Assembly: GCF_004115085.1 (NCBI RefSeq)
Contig: NZ_QXJP01000020.1
Coordinates: 1-64,000, forward strand
DNA: 64,000 bases
Source: Longirhabdus pacifica
GTDB lineage: Bacteria > Bacillota > Bacilli > Paenibacillales > DSM-105158
Direction of reading: 5' to 3'
Shown here: positions 25,363-34,026 of the stretch, piece after piece
Layout: every line of letters begins with the position of its first letter
Numbering within the stretch: position 1 is the first letter of the stretch
Notes under the pieces: model-generated
What the model was told of the DNA's origin: nothing
The model's input: only the letters and a program-made list of their open reading frames with translations
Database searches by the model: none
Translations under genes and position numbers: made by a program

Positions 25363-26391
25363 TTACATTGGAAGTATAAGTGCGGAAAATGGATTTTTAC
25401 CCACTCTAATATTTCGAACCACTTTATTTGTTGATGTTCTTATGACGGAAACGCAATTGGTTCCTGAATTAGGGATATAATAAAATCTCCCATCAGCCGT
25501 AAACCTGCCAATAGCAGGATTCCTACCTACTCTAATCGTGTCGACGACTTGATTCTTGTTGACGGAAATGACGGATATCGTATTTCCTCCTTTGTTACTA
25601 AGATAATAAAACTTACCGTTTGGAGTGAAAATCCCTACAAAAGGCTTTCTTCCAACCCGTAATGTCTTGATGACTTTGTTGTCAGAAGCTCTAATGACAG
25701 ACACACTATTAGCATTTTCATTACTTATATAGACAAATTTGTTATCTGGCGTAATAAATGATCTGATTGGTCCCTTGCCTACCCTAACTGTTTTGACAAC
25801 TTTATCTGTCGCTACCCTGATAACGGAAACGGTATTGGACCCTTTGTTCGGCACATAGACAAATTTCCCATCGCGTGTCACACGAGCCTGCTGAGGATTT
25901 CTACCGACCCTAATTTTTTTGGACACTTTCATTCTATTAGTGTTAATAACGGAAACATGATTCCCACCAGAATTAGCAACATAGTACTTTTTTCCGTCTG
26001 GAGTAAAACTAGATACAAATGGACTTCTTCCCACTTTAATTGTTTTTGTTACCTTATTCGTATTTGCATTAATGACCGATACACTATTTGACCCGCGATC
26101 TACTGAAAAAATGAATCTTTCCGCCGTATCAAAATCAACATCTCTAGGCATTCTACCTACCTTTATGGTGTCGACGACTTTGTCTGTAACTGTACTGACA
26201 ACAGATAGTTTGTTCGTGCCTGTGTTACTGATATACAGTAGTTTATTATCTGGAGATTCTGCTATATCTATTGGCATCCTAAGTAACTTTAATGTTTTCA
26301 CTACTCTGTTTGTTTTTGTATTAATAATGGATAATGTATCTGACCCACTATTAGTGACATAAACGAACTCTGGCTTTCTTATCAAGCTCAT
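25363..26391 (-). CDS. YVTN-type beta-propeller repeat protein
   Basis: The roughly 342-residue protein consists of about eight repeats of 42 residues. Each has a core like FVYVTNSGSDTLSVI, then T(N/D)KVVKTIKVGR and P. This is the seven- to eight-bladed propeller of YVTN/40-residue proteins. There is no signal peptide, unlike surface-layer relatives, so location is unclear; spore-surface or cytoplasmic roles are both possible. The only ribosome-binding site, AGAGG, lies so close to ATG 26391 that TTG 26385 (8-base spacer) may be the true start. Confidence 0.85.
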   Translation of the reverse strand: MSLIRKPEFVYVTNSGSDTLSIINTKTNRVVKTLKLLRMPIDIAESPDNKLLYISNTGTNKLSVVSTVTDKVVDTIKVGRMPRDVDFDTAERFIFSVDRGSNSVSVINANTNKVTKTIKVGRSPFVSSFTPDGKKYYVANSGGNHVSVINTNRMKVSKKIRVGRNPQQARVTRDGKFVYVPNKGSNTVSVIRVATDKVVKTVRVGKGPIRSFITPDNKFVYISNENANSVSVIRASDNKVIKTLRVGRKPFVGIFTPNGKFYYLSNKGGNTISVISVNKNQVVDTIRVGRNPAIGRFTADGRFYYIPNSGTNCVSVIRTSTNKVVRNIRVGKNPFSALILPM

Positions 26392-26400
26392 CACCTCTGT

Positions 26401-26744
26401 GTGCTATTTTGTATGACCCATCTCAAGCATCCTTTTATGTTGACAATGAAGGATACAGAGAACAGCTTACAATGCTATATGTATGTCTTATCTGCTTGCT
26501 CTGCTTGGGTTCATGCAAAAAATAGGTACAAACCCTGTCAGCTTGTATCCTTTCTAAAAGGCAAATCAAGCAATGAAAACATCACAAAAAAACCTGCTTT
26601 ACAGGAAGAGGTAGCAGTGTTTTAAAAACTGCTTACGATGACCAATGCTCCCTTGAAGCCGTCATCTCCATCTTATGCTGTGTCAAAACAGGTTGTTTGT
26701 ATGTTAATATTTGGTTTTATAAATCACACAGTGTTATTCGAGCT
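26401..26744. other. Intergenic, no supported gene
   Basis: A plus-strand frame of 74 codons (26401-26625) has no ribosome-binding site and unremarkable composition. Short inverted segments (AAACCTGCTTTACAGG, and AAAACTGC near 26630) are seen but no clear terminator. CATCTCCATCTTATG at 26667-26681 resembles the edge of the dispersed repeat and may be chance. Confidence 0.4.
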
Positions 26745-27404
26745 TTACTTATGCTTTGCAAATGTTCCCTGACATTGATATATCGGTTTACCTTGTGATA
26801 CAAACTTTTTTTCATATTCCGTGTACACGTGGTTCTCTGGTTCTTCGTCCCGATGCAGATTTAAACTTATATTACTCAACTGCATGTTTGTGGATGCAAA
26901 GCTATTTAAAGAGAATTCAAATAACGTTTCGGAATCCGTACGCAATTGTAACGTACCAGTTTCACGTAGTACATCACGATATTTTTGTAAAAAATCTGGA
27001 TGCGTCAACCGTCTTTTAGCATGTCTTTTTTTAGGCCATGGATCACTAAAGTTCAAATAAATGTGATCAATTTCAGATGATGCAAAAATATGCTCTAATT
27101 CCTCAATGTTGTACATGACAAGCCCTAAGTTTTTCACTTCATCTCCGTGTACTTCATGTGCTCTTTCACTTGCTTTACGTATTAATTCATCGTACAAGTC
27201 AATGCCAATATAATTTATATGCGGATGTTGATGACTCATGTTACTTACAAAGGAGCCTTTCCCCATGCCTAATTCCACATGAATGGGATGGTCATTGTTG
27301 AAAAATTCATGCCATCTTCCCTTATATGCTGTTGGATCTAGTACAATACATTGCTTCTCGTTTTGCAAATAATCTGTCGTGTCTTTTCTTCTTCTTAATC
27401 TCAT
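26745..27404 (-). CDS. trmB: tRNA (guanine-N7)-methyltransferase
   Basis: The 219-residue protein is of standard length. It has the SAM-binding motif VELGMGKGSFV and the family signature YLNFSDPWPKKRHAKRRLTH. It methylates G46 of tRNAs. GGAGG lies 8 bases before ATG 27404 (MRLRRRKDT); the frame is open five codons further without support. Confidence 0.96.
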   Translation of the reverse strand: MRLRRRKDTTDYLQNEKQCIVLDPTAYKGRWHEFFNNDHPIHVELGMGKGSFVSNMSHQHPHINYIGIDLYDELIRKASERAHEVHGDEVKNLGLVMYNIEELEHIFASSEIDHIYLNFSDPWPKKRHAKRRLTHPDFLQKYRDVLRETGTLQLRTDSETLFEFSLNSFASTNMQLSNISLNLHRDEEPENHVYTEYEKKFVSQGKPIYQCQGTFAKHK

Positions 27405-27548
27405 GTATGAGACCTCCATACCGTTAGTACAATCACTTTTATCTCATCTTATTTTACTTTGTTATGAAGAAATGTAAAGCACCTTTTTCATGGTGATATT
27501 TAACGTCATGTTAAAAACAAATATTTATAAACCAAATAAAACTAATAG

Positions 27549-27695
27549 TTATTTGAAAAGGAAAATAAAAGAACAACAGTTCATGAAATGGGTCAAGCGT
27601 TAGTTTGGTTCGGGCATTCTGATGATAAGAATGATACAATGTGGTCAACAAATACAGTCGATTACAATCCCTCTTACAGGATAAAAACCATATAG
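27549..27695 (+). pseudogene. C-terminal remnant of a zinc metalloprotease
   Basis: An open frame of 48 codons reads TTVHEMGQALVWFGHSDDKN and then DTMWSTNT before TAG. This is recognisable as the end of a metzincin-like protease whose motif would be HExxHxxGxxH. Here the second zinc histidine is Gln (HEMGQ) and the conserved Gly is Val, so it is inactive as well as truncated. A stop precedes the fragment and no start is available. Confidence 0.65.
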
Positions 27696-27725
27696 CTTAA
27701 GTTTATTAAAGGATAATTTAAAAAA

Positions 27726-28587
27726 ATGAAAAAAAATAAATTATTAACATTAATGGGTATGTTATCTGTTTTTGTATTGTTTACTTCATTGAATTTGTTT
27801 AATGAAGCAGATGCAGATGAGAAAAAAAATAAAATGACAGTTATAGGCACAAGTGAACACATTACATTTGATAATGTCTCTGATCTAACCTTATACGCTA
27901 CAGATATAGTTATTGGGGAAATAGTAAATGAAGAAGAAAACTCAAATTTTGTTAAATTCGAATTTCAAGTAGAACAAACGTTAAAGGGAGAACTTTCTTC
28001 TAATGAAATTATTGACGTTTATTTAACCTCATTAGAAGATCTACAATATGACAACAAATACTTACTTTATTTAGAATTATGAAAGTGTATACTATCCAAA
28101 TACAAATTACACTACCTTTGATAAAGAAAAAGGGATTGTAAACATTGATGAGAATTATAATGGTATATCTCTAATTCCAGCTAATACAAAATCCGTCTCA
28201 AATGAAGAACTTGCTGAACATTTTAATGTTTCGATTTCATTTATAGAAGAAGCAAGACAACCAGACAAAAAGATAGTAGATAGTGTCGATAATATCGAAG
28301 AATTAATCAATATCTCTCAACACATTGCGCAAATAACACCAACTAAAATAATTGCAGAAAATAACACGATAAAAGTTGTTGAGTTTGTTGTTACAGCTAA
28401 TTATAAAGGGGAAGTTTCAACTGAAACTATTGCTTTACCATCTAATGTTGAAATGATGGAAGAATATATTGTTTTCTTAAATGAAGAAGACGATCATTAT
28501 GAATTATCTACAAGAAACAATAGTGTAATTAGTAGTAAAGATAAAAAAGAATGGGATGATATTGTTAATTTATTTGAAGTTAATTAA
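27726..28587 (+). pseudogene. Frameshifted secreted protein of unknown function
   Basis: Frame 1 gives a signal peptide (MKKNKLLTLMGMLSVFVLFT) and continues to TGA at 28080-28082. The same protein clearly continues in the next frame from about 28078 (YESVYYPNTNYTTFDKEKG onward) to TAA 28587, without internal stops and with the same AT-rich coding style. The total length is one base more than a multiple of three, so a single-base insertion near 28076-28083 splits a gene of about 286 codons. No domain recognised. It could be a true mutation or a sequencing error. Confidence 0.75.
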
Positions 28588-28622
28588 CTTAATGAATTAC
28601 CCATAATTTTACAAATTATAAA

Positions 28623-28658
28623 ACACCGTTCACGTCTAGATTTGACCGTGAGCGGTGT
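28623..28658 (+). terminator. Terminator after the frameshifted gene
   Basis: ACACCGTTCACG pairs with CGTGAGCGGTGT (12 bp, one G-U), followed by CTTTACG. The T-run is short. A related ACGCC/GGTGT hairpin lies at 38806. Confidence 0.65.
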
Positions 28659-28973
28659 CTTTACGTCATTGAAACATTCCGAAAAACTGCGTATTTCCCA
28701 ACTTTGTAAACTCTCATTTCTTCTCTGGTGATCCATTTTTCTATGCTATGTAAGATAGAAATTGCCTTGAAATAATATAATAGATTTAAGGTGAACGACA
28801 AATAGTCCCCACCTTTTAAGTAGATGAGGACTATAGTATTATCGTATTAGTTATTGCTATTGAATACGCGACAAGTTAAAGGAAAAGCGAATGGACCATG
28901 GCATCAGTTGATCTAAAGCTTGATCATCTTTGACATCCATATTAGCGGTGTTTGTCAAGATAGTTGTCACATT
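28659..28973. other. Decayed region with possible transposase-related fragment
   Basis: On the minus strand a frame ending with TAG at 28857-28859 reads NMDVKDDQALDQLMPWSIRF and then SFNLSRIQ. It directly follows the IS3-type fragment in the same direction and looks coding, but I cannot identify it. The remainder shows nothing. Confidence 0.3.
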
Positions 28974-29189
28974 TCACCGCCACACTTTAATCTGTTCCAC
29001 ATACAGCCTTTTTTTTCTACAGTAATCCGCTAATTGTGCTTCATTCATCGCATAGGTTTCCATCACAACGAGAAACTTGTCTTCACTGCTCCATTGTCCT
29101 GAAATTTGTCCATCTCCAGGAGTTGGATTTCCGTCTATACGAGTAACTTTTCTCCACTTGTATGTGGTGGAGGAATATTCACTTTGCAA
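28974..29189 (-). pseudogene. Fragment of an IS3-type transposase OrfA
   Basis: The 71-codon frame ends in MNEAQLADYCRKKRLYVEQI and KVWR before a premature stop. This is the helix-turn-helix segment of OrfA proteins found in IS3-family elements of Bacillaceae. The first part carries the usual upstream element piece (TYKWRKVTRIDGN, then WSSEDKFLVVMETYA). OrfB is missing and the nominal start is a TTG without a ribosome-binding site. Confidence 0.6.
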
Positions 29190-29432
29190 TCATTAGAAGC
29201 ATACCATTATGTTTGGAAAATAGTGAAACTAACATAACCATATAGGGTTGATATATAGATGAATTTAGTGGTTATTTTGCACCTAAGTTATATAGAAGGT
29301 AATGGAAAGATTTTATCGGCAAGTTAATGCTTCCTAGATGGAAATAATATTATTATTGGAATGAGAACTCACTAAGATAGCTGACAGTCAACGATCTAGG
29401 CAAAATATAATCATGCAGCCTATGTAGAAGTC
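29190..29432. other. Intergenic, nothing recognised
   Basis: AT-rich sequence without open frames of note, probably the worn remains of the adjacent IS. No terminal inverted repeat could be matched. Confidence 0.4.
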
Positions 29433-29461
29433 AAAAAAACCTGCATACGATGCATGCAGGT
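29433..29461 (-). terminator. Terminator of the 59-residue gene
   Basis: On the minus strand ACCTGCAT pairs with ATGCAGGT (loop 7) and is followed by six T. It begins 38 bases past the stop at 29499. Confidence 0.85.
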
Positions 29462-29498
29462 GACTTCATTTATTAAAATATAGTATTGTATTCTGTTT

Positions 29499-29678
29499 CT
29501 AGTGTACTGCTTCTTCGTTCGTTACTTCCGTAATCGTCTGCTTCAATTTCTTTCTTGCACGATGAACTAATTCTGGATCATGTTTGAAATGAACTCCTGT
29601 TAATGCAATGGCTTCTTTCAAAGTTAATTCCACTTTAATTTTGTTTTCTCCTTGCGGAATTTTCACTGTGTTTTCCAT
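29499..29678 (-). CDS. Small acidic/basic protein of 59 residues, unknown
   Basis: GAGGTG lies at good spacing before ATG 29678, and a strong terminator follows the stop. The protein starts MENTVKIPQGENKIKVELTL, continues KEAIALTGVHFKHDPELVHR and ends in a charged helix (ARKKLKQTITEV). There is no membrane segment. Translation signals on both sides make it a real gene despite its size. Function unknown. Confidence 0.7.
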   Translation of the reverse strand: MENTVKIPQGENKIKVELTLKEAIALTGVHFKHDPELVHRARKKLKQTITEVTNEEAVH

Positions 29679-29956
29679 TTGATCACCTCACGCTAGAACT
29701 TTAATTGACCTTACATTTGCTTAACATTATGATTCCCAACATTAGCTATACTCACCCTGTGTAAAATAAAATAGTCTCTCATTCAGCAACGTGACTAAAA
29801 ATATAAAAAACGAAAAATTAAGAAAATTTAAACAATGACGAAATCATAAAGTGGTACCATACATGTCAAGAAATATTCAGTTTTATATTATATTTAGAAT
29901 ATAACATGAAATGTTACGTATTACAATTGTATTTTCTAAATAAATTCACATTTTTG

Positions 29957-30003
29957 TTGCACATTTTTTCGAAAATAAATACAATATATTTAGTTTAACT
30001 AAA
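29957..30003 (+). promoter_or_regulatory. Promoter and MarR-type operator of the exporter operon
   Basis: TTGCAC (29957-29962) and TACAAT (29980-29985) are 17 bases apart. Directly after the -10, covering the start site, lies the palindrome TTTAGTT-T-AACTAAA (29989-30003), the size and position expected for a self-repressing MarR protein. Confidence 0.75.
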
Positions 30004-30047
30004 TGAATTATTTTTCGTTTATTATTTCAATAAAGGAGTGATGCAAC

Positions 30048-30521
30048 ATGCCAGAACACCAACATACCGCTGCGCATATAGAACAATTTACACGTGCGAT
30101 TCAATTGATTTCAGACTCCATCAGAGCCACATTGCATACCGAAATAAAAAAAAGTGAAGTGAAACTCACGATGCAACAATTTACGATTTTGAACGATTTA
30201 GCTTCATTAGGTCCCATCACGATCAGTCAGCTTGCAGAACGGATGCAAGTCAACCCTGCCACGATATCCCCGATGATTGATCGTTTAGAAAAACAGCATT
30301 GGGTTAGCAGAGGAAGACTTAGCAAAGATAAGCGAATCGTGTATGTTATCCTTACAGATTCCGGAAAACAAGTGTTCACCACGATAGACGAAAAGTGGAA
30401 AAAGAACTTGGAAAAACATCTTCAATCCATACCTCTACATACAATAGAAGCATTAACACATGATGTCATACAATGCACAAAACTAATCAACATGGAGCAA
30501 GACATAGAATCAGAAAGCTAA
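30048..30521 (+). CDS. MarR-family transcriptional regulator
   Basis: The 157-residue protein has the winged helix (TISQLAERMQVNPATISPMI, DRLEKQHWVSRGRL, DKRIVYVILTDSGKQV). AAGGAG lies 9 bases before the ATG. It is first in an operon with an ABC exporter (21-base gap), so it probably represses that exporter until a toxic ligand is bound. The operator at 29989 fits. Confidence 0.92.
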   Translation: MPEHQHTAAHIEQFTRAIQLISDSIRATLHTEIKKSEVKLTMQQFTILNDLASLGPITISQLAERMQVNPATISPMIDRLEKQHWVSRGRLSKDKRIVYVILTDSGKQVFTTIDEKWKKNLEKHLQSIPLHTIEALTHDVIQCTKLINMEQDIESES

Positions 30522-30542
30522 AGCATTTCCTACCAAAGGAGG

Positions 30543-31535
30543 ATGATGCCATTGAACCTTATACTTCACACTCAACAGTTGTGTAAGCAATTTAAAACTT
30601 TTCATGCGGTAGATGACGTCAACATTTCCATGCCAGCAGGAAAAATATATGGATTACTGGGGCCAAATGGAGCTGGAAAATCCACCACCATGAAAATGTT
30701 AAGCACTTTGATGAAACCGTCTTCTGGTACTGCTTACATCGATGGATTTCATAGTATAAAAGAAGGTCATGAAGTAAGAAAACGAATAGGATTTGTATTT
30801 CAAGAACCTAGCTTGGATCACCATCTGACGGCAAAAGAAAATATGGAACTGCACTGTTTGTTTTATCAAATACCGCGTCAAGAGAGGAAAAAACGCATTC
30901 ACACCTTGCTAGAGCTCTTATCCTTACTCCCGCATCAACGAAAAAAAGTGATGACGTTTTCAGGTGGGATGAAAAGAAGGCTGGAAGTCGCACGAGCGCT
31001 GCTGCATCAACCTAAGTTACTGTTTCTAGACGAACCTACGACAGGATTAGATCCGCAAAGTAGAAGCTTGCTGTGGGAGTTAATTCAATATTTACAAAAA
31101 GAAAAAGGATTGAGCGTATTATTAACGACCCATTATTTAGAAGAAGCCGAATATTGCGATCATCTGCTTATTATGGATGAAGGAACGATCAAGGCGGAAG
31201 GCTCTCCACAGCAATTAAAAAGCCAAATCGGAGATTGTACCATTACGATTGAAACGAAAGAGAAAGAACAACTAATACAGAAGCTGCAACAAAAGGTTGC
31301 CTCGTTACAATATAGCAAAAAAGACAACCTCCTCATTTTTAAAGTAGCAGATGCCGAGTCTTTTTTATCCTCTCTTATCGAAACCCACATTACCGTTCAA
31401 TCATTAAATGTGCATAAGCCTACACTGGATGATGTATTTATACAATTGACGGGAAAAGGAGTAAGAGAGGAACACCACCAAGCGAGAGATGTGTTAAAAC
31501 AATCTTGGGACATTCGTGGAAGGATGAAAAAATAA
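30543..31535 (+). CDS. ABC exporter ATP-binding protein (DrrA/daunorubicin type)
   Basis: The 330-residue protein has Walker A GPNGAGKST, signature SGGMKRRLEVARALL, Walker B LLFLDEPTTGLDP and an H-loop LLTTHYLEEAE, plus a C-terminal DUF4162-like extension common in drug exporters. AAAGGAGG directly abuts ATG 30543; ATG 30546 or TTG 30552 (9-base spacer) may be the true start. The permease follows after one base. Confidence 0.93.
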   Translation: MMPLNLILHTQQLCKQFKTFHAVDDVNISMPAGKIYGLLGPNGAGKSTTMKMLSTLMKPSSGTAYIDGFHSIKEGHEVRKRIGFVFQEPSLDHHLTAKENMELHCLFYQIPRQERKKRIHTLLELLSLLPHQRKKVMTFSGGMKRRLEVARALLHQPKLLFLDEPTTGLDPQSRSLLWELIQYLQKEKGLSVLLTTHYLEEAEYCDHLLIMDEGTIKAEGSPQQLKSQIGDCTITIETKEKEQLIQKLQQKVASLQYSKKDNLLIFKVADAESFLSSLIETHITVQSLNVHKPTLDDVFIQLTGKGVREEHHQARDVLKQSWDIRGRMKK

Positions 31536-31536
31536 G

Positions 31537-32280
31537 ATGGGAAATGGCATATACGGCATCTGGCTTCGAGACATGAAAAAGTTTTTTCGAGTACGCTCAC
31601 ATTTTATTAGTTCTATCGTCCGCCCTATGCTATGGCTCCTCATTATGGGTGGTGGTTTAAAACCTATTGTACAGCCCATCCAAGGCGTGGATTACATTCA
31701 ATATATTTTTGCAGGCATTGTCAGTATGAGTATTATATTTGCCGCGATGCAGTCTGCTATTTCGATTGTGTGGGATCGAGAATTTGGCTACTTGAAGGAA
31801 ATTTTAGTTTCTCCTGTACCTAGAACTGCTGTCGTGTTAGGAAAAGCGTGCAGCGGAAGTACGATTGCTACATTACAAGGAGCACTCACCTTCATCTTCC
31901 TCCCTTTCATCGGTCTCTCTATCCCCTTACTGTCTTCCTTTTACGCATTAATCGCTATGTTCATTATCGGCTTTAGTATTGCCACGCTAGGCATTGTGAT
32001 TGCAGGTAAGTTAACTAGCTTCGAAAGCTTTGGCTCTATCGTGAACTTTTTATTACTTCCGATGTTTTTTTTAAGTGGTGCTGTCTATCCTATTCCATCC
32101 GCTCCAACATGGCTGACTCCTTTGTTATACATGAATCCTCTCACTTACGGCGTAGATTTATTGCGTTATATCCTGTTAGATCAGTCCACTTTTTCCCCTT
32201 TGGTAAATTTGTCTGTATTACTTGCATTTTCCGCGGTAATGTTAAGTATAGCTATCCCTTTATTCAAAAGAGAATCGTAA
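31537..32280 (+). CDS. ABC-2 type exporter permease
   Basis: The 247-residue protein has six hydrophobic segments and the ABC-2 motif region around residues 110-190. It pairs with the preceding ATPase to export a lipid-like or drug substrate. It starts one base after the ATPase stop and is the last gene of the MarR operon. A poor hairpin (32306-32353) follows. Confidence 0.92.
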   Translation: MGNGIYGIWLRDMKKFFRVRSHFISSIVRPMLWLLIMGGGLKPIVQPIQGVDYIQYIFAGIVSMSIIFAAMQSAISIVWDREFGYLKEILVSPVPRTAVVLGKACSGSTIATLQGALTFIFLPFIGLSIPLLSSFYALIAMFIIGFSIATLGIVIAGKLTSFESFGSIVNFLLLPMFFLSGAVYPIPSAPTWLTPLLYMNPLTYGVDLLRYILLDQSTFSPLVNLSVLLAFSAVMLSIAIPLFKRES

Positions 32281-32416
32281 GCACCATCGTTTTGTGAAGG
32301 TGGAAAAAAAGTGTATCCCCAACTTCTTATTTTCACGCAGCATACTTTTTTGCTAAAATGAGAGGGTGACCGCTTAGGTACTATAGCGCGGACTTCAGAT
32401 ATGAGGAGTATACGAA

Positions 32417-33379
32417 ATGAGTTTGGATCATCATGAACAACCCACGATGTGGGGAGAAAAACGGTTTCATACATGGAATTATGAGATGAGAAAGCAATTC
32501 GACACGAAAGTGTTTAAAGTAATGCTTGATGCAGGTTTTACCTGCCCTAATCGCGATGGAACCATTGCGCAGGGCGGTTGTACTTTTTGTAGCGCGAGAG
32601 GATCAGGTGACTTTGCTGGAAGTCGTCGCGATGATCTGATTACGCAATTTAATACCGTTCGTGATCGACAGCATCAAAAATGGCAGCATGCTAAATATAT
32701 CGGCTACTTTCAAGCCTATACGAATACGTACGCTCCTGTAGATACGTTACGTGAATATTACGAAGCGATTTTGAAACAACCCGGTGTTGTGGGGCTATCC
32801 ATTGCCACGCGCCCAGATTGCTTGCCAGATGACGTCATCGAATATTTAGCAGAGTTAAACGAAAGAACGTATTTATGGTTGGAAATGGGGTTGCAGACCA
32901 TCCATGATAAAACATCAGATCTAATTGTTCGTGCCCACGACACAGACTGTTACTATGAAGCAGTAGAAAAGTTAAGAAAACACAACATTCGCATTTGCAG
33001 CCACATCATTTATGGTCTTCCCCAAGAAACCCATGAGATGATGATGGAAACGTTGAAGGCCGTTTCCCATATGGATGTTCAAGGCATTAAAATTCATTTA
33101 CTTCATCTGATGCGAAAAACACCGATGGTTAGACAATGGAAAGACGGACTGCTTCGCTTCTTGGAAAAAGACGAGTACGTTAAGCTGATCGTAGATTCAT
33201 TAGAATTATTGCCACCGGAAATGATTGTGCACAGACTTACAGGTGATGCACCTCGTGACCTGCTCATTGGCCCAACGTGGAGTTTAAAAAAATGGGAAGT
33301 ACTCAATGCCATCGATGACGAACTAAAAAGACGCAACAGCTGGCAAGGAAAGCACTTCGCAAGGAGTGTCGTCACTTGA
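32417..33379 (+). CDS. mnmL: Radical SAM protein, TIGR01212/YtqA type
   Basis: The 320-residue protein has the unusual cysteine spacing of this family in FTCPNRDGTIAQGGCTFCSA (about residues 39-58), which binds the 4Fe-4S cluster. It is the orthologue of B. subtilis YtqA by order and motif. YtqA has been linked to late steps of wobble-uridine modification in tRNA together with YtqB; the symbol follows that assignment and is less certain than the family. GAGGAG precedes the ATG. The stop overlaps the start of the next gene. Confidence 0.88.
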   Translation: MSLDHHEQPTMWGEKRFHTWNYEMRKQFDTKVFKVMLDAGFTCPNRDGTIAQGGCTFCSARGSGDFAGSRRDDLITQFNTVRDRQHQKWQHAKYIGYFQAYTNTYAPVDTLREYYEAILKQPGVVGLSIATRPDCLPDDVIEYLAELNERTYLWLEMGLQTIHDKTSDLIVRAHDTDCYYEAVEKLRKHNIRICSHIIYGLPQETHEMMMETLKAVSHMDVQGIKIHLLHLMRKTPMVRQWKDGLLRFLEKDEYVKLIVDSLELLPPEMIVHRLTGDAPRDLLIGPTWSLKKWEVLNAIDDELKRRNSWQGKHFARSVVT

Positions 33380-33951
33380 GTTTCATGTCCATACTGTCTC
33401 AGGCACATTTTCACGTACAGCAACGTGTGAAGGAAGGGGACCATGTCATTGATGCCACCATCGGCAACGGTGTAGATACCTTATTCCTTACGAAACTAGT
33501 TGGAGAAAAAGGCACTGTCTTTGGCTTCGATATTCAAGATATCGCTTTGGAACGGACACAACAACGTTTGCAAAAAGAGAATCATGATCATGAAGGGGTT
33601 CATTTGTTTCAGACCAGTCATGCTCACATGAGTGAAATGATTGCCCCTTCTTACCATGGTCACATTAGTGCTGTAATGTTTAATCTTGGATATTTGCCAC
33701 ATACAGATTCAACAGCGATCACAACACCTGACACATCCATACAAGCCGTAAAGCAAGCACTAGAGCTATTAAAAAGAGATGGAATCGTGACTATCGTGCT
33801 GTATCCTGGTCATGAAGGAGGAGCAGAAGAAGCAGAAGCTGTTTCCTCATGGACTGCCTCCTTGCCACAGGAAGCGTTTAAAGTATTGAGTGTATCATTC
33901 ACCAATGTAAGCCGTTCTTCTCCATTTTTAATAGCGATAGAAAAAAAATAG
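33376..33951 (+). CDS. mnmM: SAM-dependent methyltransferase, YtqB/MnmM type
   Basis: The 191-residue class I methyltransferase has motif I VIDATIGNGVDTLFL and the family stretch VMFNLGYLPHTD. YtqB of B. subtilis has been reported as MnmM, which methylates the aminomethyl group of nm5s2U34 in tRNA. TTG 33376 is used as start: AAGGAG lies 9 bases upstream and TTGA overlaps the stop of the radical SAM gene, so the pair is coupled. Confidence 0.88.
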   Translation: MSFMSILSQAHFHVQQRVKEGDHVIDATIGNGVDTLFLTKLVGEKGTVFGFDIQDIALERTQQRLQKENHDHEGVHLFQTSHAHMSEMIAPSYHGHISAVMFNLGYLPHTDSTAITTPDTSIQAVKQALELLKRDGIVTIVLYPGHEGGAEEAEAVSSWTASLPQEAFKVLSVSFTNVSRSSPFLIAIEKK

Positions 33952-34026
33952 AAGAGAAATGATCACATCACTTAAGCAACTTTATAGCAACTTGATAACT
34001 TGATGATCAAAAAGGAGAGAGAAACC

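Noticed and set aside
26401-26625. 74-codon plus-strand frame after the beta-propeller gene
   Set aside because: No ribosome-binding site, no recognisable composition or motif, and divergent gap position expected to hold promoters.
28077-28083. Programmed +1 frameshift at TTA TGA in the secreted protein gene
   Set aside because: No slippery codon of the CTT-TGA type, no internal Shine-Dalgarno at the right distance; an ordinary insertion is simpler.
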